64,000 bases of DNA from assembly GCA_963921935.1 (NCBI GenBank), contig OY998176.1:48633813-48697812 (forward strand), written 5' to 3'. A model generated the notes under the pieces. The model was not told where the DNA came from. It made no database searches and saw nothing but the letters and a program-made list of their open reading frames with translations. Numbering within the stretch: the stretch's first letter is position 1; each line of letters starts with the position of its first letter. The position numbers and the translations under genes are program-made. This stretch comes from Galeruca laticollis (lineage: Eukaryota; Arthropoda; Insecta; Coleoptera; Chrysomelidae). Positions 55,164 through 64,000 of this stretch are shown here, piece after piece.

Positions 55164-56680
55164 TCTTATAGTTTACCACGCAAATAACTGTATGATTTGA
55201 ATGCAAGAACATATTAGATACGTTAAAAAACATAATAGAAATCCCGAGAGAATAAAGAAATAGGAAGCAATGAAAAATAAGGAAATACTGTTGAAGAAAA
55301 AAATTAGAGAAATATGGAAAACCTTTAGCAAAATTAAGTAAAACCATAAAAATTATGACGTGAGAAACCTATATCAACATATAAAAAGAAAGAAAAGGGT
55401 ATCAACATAAAACTGAAATCTATAGTGACAAAAATAATACATCGAATGCGGGGGGAGAACATAGGTGTAGCCAGCGAAGGGCAGGGAGGGACAACTGCCC
55501 CCACCCTGGAAGCAAAAATAAATTAAATAATTTTTAAATTTTAATAAACAAAAAATTAAATCTAAAATATACATATTGTTCTGTTCTGCATATTTTTTTT
55601 GTTATCTGTTTTATATATTTTGTTTGTTGTTGTGGTCGTTTGGTTGCTTTTAAGAACATTTTAAAATTAATTAATAAGCTCTAATAAATAAAATTATTCG
55701 CGTGTCCTTTGTCACTAAAATATATTTCATCAGCAAAAAACAAAGTTGTTTGAAAAACTGACATAGTGCTAAATATATATTAATAGCGTTTTCGATCTAT
55801 GCATTGGTGCACACCAGAATTGGATAAAAAGGGAGTGTTCGATTTACTCTCAGGATACGTCAATTTTCAGTGTTCGATTCAACCACTTAACAGTCGGACA
55901 TTTTTGAGAAAAATGGTAAAATATTGTCACTTTCTTTTGGTTTTCATTCAACTACATTTTTTAATCCTATTAATTAATTAAAATAACTTTACTCAATAAG
56001 TAGTTTTAGTGTGAAATGTTTTGAAACATTCAATACACCATCCTACATCAGAATCCGAAATAAATACTCTTATAACAACTATTGAGTTGGTGTGTAAGTG
56101 CTCTTGTCTAGCGACAGTGTTCTATTTAATAGTGTAACAAAACGCCACTGGTTTTCTTCAAGTTGAAGAAAATCGAGACAGTACAGTACAAAGTGCAGGA
56201 TACGAAGTTGCATACGGCGAATAGAAAGCGAGGCACGAGAAACAAGAGGGAAAATCCGTAACAATAGTTTTACCACAGAATAAAGAGACAGAAAAGACAA
56301 TATGGATATAAGAAATTGGTTACAAAAAGGTAAGATAAATAAGTTCAGTAGAAAATTGAATTTTTGATTAAAACTTTAGTCATTCCATTAGAAATGGTCC
56401 AAAAATTTGAAAATTGGTTGCTCGACCAGCACCAAATAAAACAAAACTACCATGTAATGATAGCTTATAATGTAGATATGTTATATCCGATGTTAATTTT
56501 TGTTCAAAATTATGTTTTTTTAATTGTCGGTCGTTTTTGTATCGCAACGTTTGGAAAAAAATTCAATTGCAGCCCTTTACAAAATTGCCAATTGCTCTTT
56601 ACTCTTTGCTTGTATCTTTGTGAAACAATTTTTATTAGCTTTGGCAAAATATTTTGTGCATTATAATTATAATCTTATAT

Positions 56681-56978
56681 TAGTGTTTTAAACGAAACTC
56701 ACGGTTTCTAGATAATACCACAATATAATAAAAATTGTTGAAAATTCTAAGAAATTGACAATTGTTTCGATAAATCAATATCATCGTCCGAATGACAGAA
56801 GTTACATTTCAGTTGATGACTACCTGATGTTTCGTAGTTATTTTTGGCTAGACGCAACTGGTGATTGACTTAATATATGTTAATAGAAAAAAGAAGATGT
56901 GATATTACAAATATTGAAGCTTAGATATCATTATATGAGAAGATTTCACGAAGTAAGGGGCGAGACAGTTAATTACAT
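56681..56978 (-). repeat. Solo PLE-type repeat inside the hAT intron
   Basis: Matches 7707-7970 over ~260 bp and ends with a GAGAAGATTTCACGAAGTAA / GGGGCGAGACAGTTAATT tail, which in the 7.7-kb copy is inverted at the other end. It is flanked by the 12-mer ATAATCTTATAT on both sides (about 56669-56680 and 56979-56990), a plausible target duplication. No coding. Confidence 0.8.
56759..56790 (-). ncRNA. Hammerhead-like motif, copy in solo repeat
   Basis: Minus strand CGGACGA, T, GATA, loop, TATC, GAAACAATTG. GAAA is intact here (it is GAAT in the 7.8-kb copy), but the second core base is G (CGGACGA for CTGACGA). The two copies are thus damaged at different positions, and both preserve the hairpin. 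Confidence 0.4.
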
Positions 56979-59879
56979 AATCTTATATATTTTTCATTAT
57001 TATGATGCCGACTTTTTGCCTTTTAATCTAATTATAACAAAAACTACAATTATGCACCGATTTTGACAGCTGATATCTCAAATGAGACTAAATATAAAAA
57101 CTTGAAATTTTCACATATTAAAGATCAAACAGCACTTTATACGTGCTAATAATTTCGTTTTGTGTTTTTAATCTAGAGAAAAAATATTAACATCAGATGT
57201 AGTATATCCACGCCACATTATAAGCTATCATTACATGGTAGTTTTGTTTTATACTAATTTTTATACTAGGGACTAGGAACAAGAATGATATTAGGTTATT
57301 ATTTTTAAGTAAAAAATCTCTAAAACGGAAAAAAGCTCATGATGACAGTAGTGGAAGCAATGGTAGTAATGAAGATGAAATAAAATGGTCGGAACATCAA
57401 AATCGGAATCTATTTTCGAAGGAGACTCAAGTAGTTCTTCAAAACTACATGAAGCTGTCTCTGGAACTGGGACCTCTAAACAAATTGAAGAACGCGATGG
57501 CTACCATGAAAATGACATTGGTCGTTATGTCAGTTGTGCCAATAACTTGCCTTCTGAAAAAAAGAAGGAATTGTTGACCAACCCTTAGGTTCCATCATCC
57601 AACGATTTTGCTTCTGATGCCATTCACTTGAAAAGAAAATTTAATCATCGCTGGTTAGATCAATATACTCCATGGCTGGTGTACTCAAGTCGTTTGAAAG
57701 GTGCTCGATGTTTGTATTGTGTTTTATTTCCGACAAGAATTTCTACAGTTAAAGCAGTTTTGGTGTCAGGATATACATGAAGATTGTAGAAAGCACGTTG
57801 GCAGTCATTACCACAAATCTTCAACAGCTGCTGCAAAAGCATTTCTTGAAAATCCTCCTGTTGATGTCCAGTTGCAAATAGGGCACCATAAGACGATTGA
57901 AGAGAATAAACAAATATTGTCAGCAATTATGTCATGCGTAATATTTTGTGGAATTCATGATTTGCCGCTTAGAGAAAAAGAAGGAAATGAGGGAGTTTTC
58001 TTTGACCTTTTAAATTTAAGGATTGACTCTGGTGATGAGAAGCTAAAGAACCACTTGGATAAATGTCAAAAAAACGCAGACTATACCTTACCAACAATTC
58101 AAAATGAGATCATACAATTATGCGGTGAAGTTATCAAAGAAAAAATAATCGAAGACTGTAAACGGGCAAAAGCTTATGCCGTATTGGCTGATGAAACAGC
58201 AGATATCGCTGGAAAAGAGCAGCTTTCTATTGGATTAAGGTTCTATGATGAAAGCCAAAAAATAATCAGGAAGGAATTTGTAGGCTACATTGTATTAAAA
58301 TGTCAAGTTGCTTCTACAATCGCTAGCGCGATTCAAAGTTTTTTAGAAGATAATAATTTTTCCGCCGATAATTGTGTGAGATTCGGATTTGACGGGTGTT
58401 CCACAATGACCGGCAAAGAAGGTGGTGTACAATCCATTCTTAAAAAAAAGTACGCTAAATCTTTATTTTTCCATTGCTCCAGCCACAGACTGAATCTTGT
58501 GGTCAATGATACTAGCAAGCTACCAGAAATAAGAAACACATTTGCAACGGTTAAAGACACAATAACTTTCTTTCGTGAATCGCCAGCCCGTTGGAAATCG
58601 GTTCCAAATCTTTCAAGGCTCTGTGAGACCAGGTGGTCGGAAAAATATAAGAGCATAAAAATTTTTTTAGAAAGCTTCACTGACATTGTTAAAGCATCTA
58701 TATGTCGAAGGAAACTATGCAACAAGAAAATCTGCCTACCAATTGCACTATGCAGTTACTAAGAAACATATTGATGATATTCTAGATGTAATCAAAGAAG
58801 ATCGACAAGATGTCGAAAACGTTTCTTATGATTTATCTAAAAAATCACTTGATATCGCAGAGAAAGTAGGAGTTGAGTTGTCAGTACCACGAGTCACTCA
58901 AGCAAGTACACGGAAGTAACCCACCATCTGAGTCTGCAGTTGAATACTGGAAGCGGTCAATGATCATCCCCTATCTTGATTCATTAACTTCGTCTTTAGA
59001 TGCTAGATTTTCCAACGAAAATACACCTGCTTTTGCTTTAACTTATCTTCGTCCTTCAAGCATGCTCAAAATGGCTTCAAAGATTTCAAAAATAATGCAG
59101 AATCTTTCATGGAATTTTAAAAGTTGGGTGATGTCTCTGCAGAATTAGATGTGTGGTACAATATGTGGAAGAAAAAGAATTTAGCAAAAGACAAATTAAA
59201 GGACATTGAAGTGGCTGCACTTTTGGAGGAAGCTAATGTTTTTTCCCTGCAACAAGGCACGCACTGCTAATATTAAGTGGTTTCCCATCCACTACTGCTA
59301 CCGTGGAAAGATCGTTCAGTACCCTGAGAAAGGTAAAAACCTGGCTCAGGACTACAATGGATACTGACGTCTCACTGGGTTGTGTTTGATAAGTGTGCAT
59401 CGAAAATTTTTGAAGGAAAATCAGGACTGCATAGTGAAGAATATTTTGGATAAATTTAATTTAAACCCAAGAAAAATGTTATTAGTTTGATTTAAGTATA
59501 ATTCAAAGTTTTGTTTTCACTTGCCTTCTCTTATTATCCTAACATTTAACATTTTGGGCGGCCATGGACCATGGTTTGCTCCCCCCTGTTATAAATACTG
59601 GCTACGCCCTTGGGGGAGGATACACCGTACATTTATGAAATGGGCATTCTGATAAGATATTAAATGTGAACAAGGATCATTGAAGGAAACACGGCCTCAC
59701 CAAATTGAAATAGACGACCGGAAGGAAGTGAAAAAGCCCTGAGAGTTCAGGAGAAACTGGAAATAAAAAGTCCAAATGCCGGAGGAAGAAAAAGCCAGAT
59801 GTTAATATGAAATATATGTACATGAAATAAAATCAATGTGTATTTTGATATTAGTAAGTTATACTAGAGAAAATATCCT

Positions 59880-60905
59880 AGATTAATACTAGCGCGGGTT
59901 TGGAAAGGGAAGAAATATTATTGACCAAACATTTATATATTAAGAAAAATACAGGCAGAAATATTTGATCACAATTTGAAACCAACGTATGAACTATTTA
60001 TTGATTTCAAATAAGCATATGATTAAGTGAAAAGAACAAGGTCTTCGAAGCTATGGGGGAATTTGAAATTAAAGAAATTATTATAAGAATAATAGAAATT
60101 ACATTAAGAAGGACGTAAAATTGAGTGAAAATAAAAAATGGTATATTGGGAAAGGTTATTGTCCATTTTCATCAGCATTACTGCCTTAAGAAGGTACAGA
60201 TAAATAGAAAAGTTCCATTATACCACAGAAAGCATCAGTGTCTGGCTTTTGTAGAATGATTTATAGTAATTGTATCAAGAAGTTTACAGTAGCTAAGTAG
60301 TGAGCATATTATCAGAGAAAGAAAAATAATATAATGAGGTTCCTAACTGATGAAGGAAAAACAAAATATATATGGTGACGTAGGAACAACTTAAGAAAAA
60401 TAAAAAACTCAAAATAATATTAGTCACTGTTAAAATCTACGAATTTGAAGGGATCCAAAGGTTCACGTATTTTGAGATTGTCTTCACAAGTAAACCGTAT
60501 ATCTCAGATGAAATACAGAACAGGTTAATGGCTGGCAGTCGATTTATATACGAACAAATGATTAAAAATCACGACATTTTTCGAAAAACCAGTGTGCAGT
60601 TATTAGATCTATAGAACAGTGATTAGGTCTGTTATAAAAGTTAGGACAATGAAGTATGGTTATGTAATATGGATATGGAAGAGAAAAATATTGATGAAAG
60701 ATATTGTAGGACCATTGAATGCACAAAGTTTGAGATTTATAGAACGTATACAGGGAATAACAGAAATGAGAAATTCAAAAAACGAATATTGTTAACAGTA
60801 GGAGTGCAAAAAGGTAGAAAAACAAGATGAAAAAAGAGGTGAATATGTACATGTGAAAATTGTGGCATATCAAATATAGAAAAAATGGGAGACACAAAAA
60901 GAATG
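59880..60905 (+). pseudogene. Non-LTR reverse transcriptase relic
   Basis: A heavily degenerate plus-strand RT. LFIDFKxAYD is followed by VKRT..VFEAMGEFEIKEII (motif A region, ~60000-60080). The downstream part of the polymerase is scattered across frames: SDEIQNRLMAGSRFIYEQMI (60505-60560), which corresponds to the 'EI..RI..G..A' segment, and WKRKILMKDIVGPL with LRFIERIQGITEM (~60670-60770). It resembles RTE/CR1-like elements common in insects, and the shard at 48.3 kb may be of the same family. YADD is not seen. Confidence 0.55.
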
Positions 60906-60980
60906 GACTAAGGTCACTACTATAGTAATGGGCTACCTAAACATGTGGTGCTATTTAATTATTACTTTTATTATTCCTAT

Positions 60981-61193
60981 TTCCAGAAGTTATCCTGAGC
61001 AAAAACGCAAATGGAAATATACTCTATGTCAAGAATTTTCACCTTCTGTAAACCAATATGTTCTTCTTATACGTTTTTATGGAGACTCAGCTTTCAGAGG
61101 CTATCCTGAAGATTTGTGGGGAATAAGACCTGCAGATTATACGATGATCGGTGCCACTTCTACCCTATCCGCATTCTATATGTCAATAGCCTG
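60981..61193 (+). CDS. Unidentified terminal-exon-like coding segment
   Basis: Preceded by a strong polypyrimidine-AG acceptor (ATTATTCCTATTTCCAG at ~60987), an open segment reads SYPEQKRKWKYTLCQEFSPS, NQYVLLIRFYGDSAFRGYPE, DLWGIRPADYTMIGATSTLS and AFYMSIA to a TGA at ~61192. Composition and codon use look protein-like and there is no disruption. I do not recognise the family. It might be the last exon of a host gene lying upstream beyond the TE stack, or a captured exon. The frame extends upstream to an ATG at 60928, but that part lies before the acceptor. Confidence 0.35.
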
Positions 61194-61379
61194 ATTAGTA
61201 TACTATTTTTGTTGTATTTACCTTGAACATTATTGTTGTAATGCTGATTCAAATTTATATCACTTGCAGTTGTTTCTGTTTATTATATGATCTTGTATAC
61301 GTATCATACATTAAATTTGTACCACATGGAGATATCCTATGTAATTCAAGATATATGTATATGTCGGAGGCAAACAGTG

Positions 61380-61600
61380 AAATCAGTCATTCCCCGTAAT
61401 TCCTAGTCAATTCAGGGAATGCCGGCAAACGCCGTAATCGTCAAATTATTTCAGCGTTTGACTAACATTTTTAGTCAATCCCTGTAATAGCTGGTCTATG
61501 TCAGTCAATTACCGGAAAAACGAAGATCAAGCTGTTACCTTATTTTCCTATCTCAGTCATTCCGTGTAATAACCGATTTAGGCAAACGGTGTTCTCACTT
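61380..61600. repeat. Subterminal repeats AGTCAWTCCCxGTAAT
   Basis: CAGTCATTCCCCGTAATT (61392), AGTCAATCCCTGTAATAG (61474), CAGTCAATTACCGG (61503) and CAGTCATTCCGTGTAATAAC (61554) are spaced 30-80 bp apart near the left end. GGCAAACAGTG and GGCAAACGGTG also occur as a pair (61370 and 61583). They are plausible transposase-binding sites. Confidence 0.6.
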
Positions 61601-61837
61601 CATTTTTAATAGGTAAATAAAAATAGCTTACCTATAATAATTTGGTGTTTTTTTATAATTTATTTATTGCAAAGTGCGAAAAAAGAAAATACAGAACGTA
61701 ACAAAGAACAAAAAACAAACAACGAATATAAAACATAAAATGAACATAAAAGAAATACCTAGTTGTATTAACATACAATACCTAAATGAACATATAAAAA
61801 TAAGAGAAATAATAATTTGGGACAAATTAAAAAACAA

Positions 61838-63541
61838 TTACTTATTAGCACAAGTTGTGCTTTTATGGCACCTTGAATTGCACAGAACTTTTTTTTTAAA
61901 CAGGCGCATCTGTTTGATTGGCATTGTTTTTTTGACGGTTTACAAGAACACTTTAAGTATCCCTTACCCCCGGCCAGTGATAATGCCTGTATTGCTTCGC
62001 GCTTTGACACAAACAAATTTGGAACATTATCTATTGTAAAAAATTGTTCCTTTGTACTTATTAGGTCTGGTCGGTTAAACCACGATTTAATACGACCAGC
62101 TGAGCATCCCACCTGATAAACACCATTCTTGTAATCAGTAATTACACAAATCAAGTTTTGCAAATCAGAAGGGCCTCTATCAATTTTGTCAACGGGTAAA
62201 AAGGCACACGAGCCAATGTCTAAATGAGCTAGTTTTTTAGCAGTATTTGTCAACATTTTTTCTGCCGCCATTTTTTGGCCCTGTCTAGCATTAGATCTGT
62301 TTTCTAAAATTGTCATTTAATTCCGACATAAATTACATTTGCCTCCGTTTTCAGGGCATATCAAACAAATGTCTAAAGTGTCTGAGGTATTAAATTTTGC
62401 TGATGCCATTGGTGCTTCTGATAGGGACTCTGAATCAATTTCTTGGCAAACAGCGTTAGAATAATTTTTAACCATATTTACACTTTCATCTGCTAGTTTT
62501 GCGGAGACTTGTTGAATGGTGCTTTCTATTTCCTTTGAATTTTCACCTATCTTTGTGTTTTCAATTACTTTGTCGTCAATTAAATATGTTTCTTCTATTT
62601 CAACAGTCTCTTTTTCCTCCTGCGTTGTTTCCAGCAGACGACTCAAATCATCTTCATCTTCAATCGGCTCTAATATATCTCTTGGGATATGTTGAGAGGA
62701 AAAACCTACTTATGGGTCAACTCCGAATAAAGCCTTATATGGTGTGCGCCCAATAACTTTATGGAAAGAACTATTCTTCTGGAACTGAACAAAGTGACAT
62801 CCTAGTGACCAATTTGTTGAATTATTATCGTGCATCCACGCCCTTAACATATTCTCCACGTCTTGGATGCTTCTTTCGATGCTTCCCTGTGACTGCGGGT
62901 GTCTTGGTCTACCATGTAGAATTTTCAAAGTGGGTCACATTTTCACTAATTCAGAAATTAATGAATTGGTAAATTCACGACCGTAATATGCTGGGTGCTC
63001 CAACTTCCAAAAATATTTTGAGTAGTTCATTGGCAACTTCATTCGCAGTCTTTGTTTGGAGAGGACGCAAAAAAAGAAATTTTGTTAGATGGTCCTGGTA
63101 GTTAAATAACCATTTGTAGTTTTTATCCGGACAAGATTGAAAATCCATCAAGTCTACCTGTCCTCGAGAATTAAAATTGGTCGAAATGATCGGTTTAATT
63201 GTTAAATTGGTATGGATTTTATTTCTTTTTCTTTGGCAAATATCACAGGTCTCCAAAAATGTTTCAATCGCATTTCTGGTAATATCACATTTTTTTTGTA
63301 ATGCGTAGATCATTTTGTCTCTACCTCCATGACCTACACTAATATGGGTTTCCAATAATATGTTAAACAAATCTTCATAGCAAACAATGGAGATATAATT
63401 ATCATCTGGCCTAGATTTTCGGGTCTTAATTACGACATGCTTACCGCCAATTTCTATTACATCGTACAAAGATAACAAATGGTACTGTCCTCGGGTTTTG
63501 GTTTTTTGGATTTTCTTAGCTGATAAAATATCTGCGGCCAT
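61838..63541 (-). pseudogene. Ginger/KRBA2-like integrase-transposase with CXC domain
   Basis: ATG 63541 follows a TTACAG acceptor: MAADILSAKKIQKTKTRGQY. HISVGHGGRDKMIYALQKKC and ETCDICQRKR form the H2C2 integrase zinc finger. The rve-type core has RGQVDLMDFQSCPDKNYKWL (first Asp), then ILRS..YYGREFTN, where the second-Asp SDNGREF is lost by a deletion near 62985, and GRPRHPQSQGSIERSIQDVE (Glu). In-frame stops occur at ~62935 (TGA in a KM-PTLKIL context), ~62708 and ~62317, each one base from a sense codon. The C-terminus has CLICPENGGKCNLC and a CXC (tesmin/TSO1-like) motif, KCSCKPSKKQCQSNRCACLK. It ends, after a frameshift in a T run at ~61890, in VLCNSRCHKSTTCANK and TAA at 61838-61840. 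Confidence 0.8.
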
Positions 63542-63702
63542 CTGTAAGATTGTGGAACTTGTAAATATACAGTTCAATTTACGTAGTACTCGCAGTAGTG
63601 AAATTACAAAATTGGTAAAAAACCTATCTCGAAAACGGCCTTAGAAAAAAAGTAGTTTAGATGTTTTGACTTATTTTTATCTTAAACTTTTTCGTAAAGA
63701 AA

Positions 63703-63905
63703 ACAGGGTGTTCCATTTAAAAAAAACGTATTTTGATATAATATTTCCTTAGTGGAACCCCTAAAAATTAACTATGCAGAACACTGAATTTCTACTTAAT
63801 TATAACGTTCCTAATAAAACGGTCCTTTAAGATTATTCCATATTTTATTAAGGAAGTTATTGACTCTTGTTGTTTTCTGCCGTTTTCAGAAAACGCCCTG
63901 TATAT
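63703..63905. repeat. Possible MITE with ACAGGG termini
   Basis: ACAGGGTGTTCCATTT (63704) and the reverse complement of 63886-63903, ATACAGGGCGTTTTCTGA, face each other ~200 bp apart. Both carry the (AT)ACAGGG(T/C)GTT end that is the complement of the CCCTGTATA arrays at 1 and 2 kb. No coding. Confidence 0.45.
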
Positions 63906-64000
63906 CGAAAACGAAACCATCTACTAACGATTAGTTTGCGTAAGGTTTAGTTTAAAAAAAATAAGTCATGACAACTAAATTATTTTTTTCTATCTCCTTC

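Larger units (their letters stand above)
56302..59490 (+). pseudogene. hAT transposase with TTF-type zinc finger (zf-MYM1-like)
   Basis: First exon: ATG 56302 (MDIRNWLQK) to a GTAAGA donor at ~56329. The second part, from ~57310, has an acidic Ser-rich segment, then RKFNHRWLDQYTPWLVYSSR and LKGARCLYCVLFP (TTF-type finger). 57760-58700 is open and holds the core: GHHKTIEENKQILSAIMSCV, AVLADETADIAGKEQLSIGL (first acidic block), VRFGFDGCSTMTGKEGGVQS (second), FFHCSSHRLNLVVND and CETRWSEKYKSI. 58690-59150 is the insertion domain. The C-terminal hAT dimerisation block SGFPSTTATVERSFSTLRKV (59270-59330) is followed by a frameshift and KFLKENQDCIVKNILDKFNL to a stop at ~59490. There are at least five frame breaks (57400, 57590, 57755, 58700, 58915, 59150). 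Confidence 0.85.
55460..59612 (+). mobile_element. hAT transposon (zf-MYM type), 4.15 kb, 8-bp target duplication
   Basis: Ends CATAGGTGTAGCCAG (left) and CAAGGGCGTAGCCAG (right, reverse complement) are inverted copies with 3 mismatches; GGGCGTAGCCAG is a familiar hAT terminus. Flanking 8-mers are GGGGAGAA (55452-55459) and GGGGAGGA (59613-59620), matching 7/8. The interior holds a multi-exon transposase and, in the first intron, a PLE-derived repeat. Confidence 0.85.
61362..64000 (-). mobile_element. Ginger-like transposon, right end outside window or unresolved
   Basis: The left end TGTCGGAGGCAAACAGTGAA (61362) starts with TGT, as Ginger-type elements do. The next 240 bp contain repeated (C)AGTCATTCC.. 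GTAATT words. The gene inside runs on the minus strand from ~63541 to 61838. The other terminus was not identified before the window ends. Confidence 0.55.

Noticed and set aside
57660..57926. 88-codon minus-strand frame
   Set aside because: Antisense shadow of the hAT transposase.
61674..62039. 121-codon plus-strand open frame
   Set aside because: It lies antisense to the well-supported integrase-transposase C-terminus and a T-rich flank; Lys/Asn-rich composition fits a shadow frame.
1..64000. A new defence or metabolic gene system
   Set aside because: All multi-gene arrangements seen are explained by known transposon layouts (transposase plus accessory protein, gag plus pol).

Overview
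The window is eukaryotic, AT-rich and made almost entirely of transposable-element (TE) relics. Its mix of PIF/Harbinger, Tc1/mariner/pogo, hAT, MULE-like, Crypton-like, Ginger-like, Penelope-like, Jockey/I-type, BEL/Pao and Gypsy elements, together with THAP, BED and Myb/SANT domains, is what one sees in a large, TE-rich insect genome. A beetle is my best guess, but the order is inference only. I see no rRNA, true tRNA, CRISPR array or bacterial operon, and no host gene I can name. Family names below rest on motif recognition by eye, not on a database search.

Layout. 1-4.0 kb: short duplications, arrays of a CCCTGTATA motif, a tRNA-derived SINE-like piece, a Harbinger relic and a ~170-bp tandem satellite. 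4.9-7.0 kb: a minus-strand mariner-like transposase interrupted by a 1.4-kb hAT element with a perfect 8-bp target duplication. 7.2-9.4 kb: a THAP fragment and a rearranged Penelope-like element (PLE) with an almost open reverse transcriptase/GIY-YIG frame. 9.4-12.8 kb: a Harbinger element (plus-strand SANT protein, minus-strand transposase). 13.9-17.0 kb: a Tc1-like relic carrying a second Harbinger element (14070-16620) whose accessory gene is intact but whose transposase is broken. 17.2-22.2 kb: a Crypton-like recombinase piece, a third Harbinger relic, a large foldback and unidentified exons. 24.8-29.9 kb: a minus-strand I-like non-LTR retrotransposon. 32.1-34.2 kb: BEL/Pao pol and Gypsy gag relics. 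35.4-38.8 kb: a Crypton-like N-terminal fragment and a pogo/jerky-like transposase interrupted by a second PLE with long inverted arms. 40.3-43.7 kb: a full-length pogo-like element with TIRs, a TA duplication and a C-terminal PHD-like finger. 45.5-46.0 kb: THAP relic. 48.3-52.9 kb: a minus-strand Jockey-like element. 52.9-54.2 kb: a MULE-like transposase. 55.46-59.61 kb: a complete but broken hAT (zf-MYM type) element with a 7/8-matching target duplication, carrying a PLE-derived repeat in its intron. 59.9-60.9 kb: a non-LTR RT relic. 61.4 kb to the end: a Ginger-like integrase-transposase with a C-terminal CXC domain.

Functionally this is a stack of nested insertions, not a pathway. Most transposases have stops, frameshifts or lost catalytic residues. 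The freshest coding regions are the SANT-like protein (14380-15078), the PLE RT and the small unexplained exons near 55 and 61 kb. The most interesting recurrent signal is a hammerhead-ribozyme-like core found next to or inside the PLE-type repeats, including the inverted arms of two of them.
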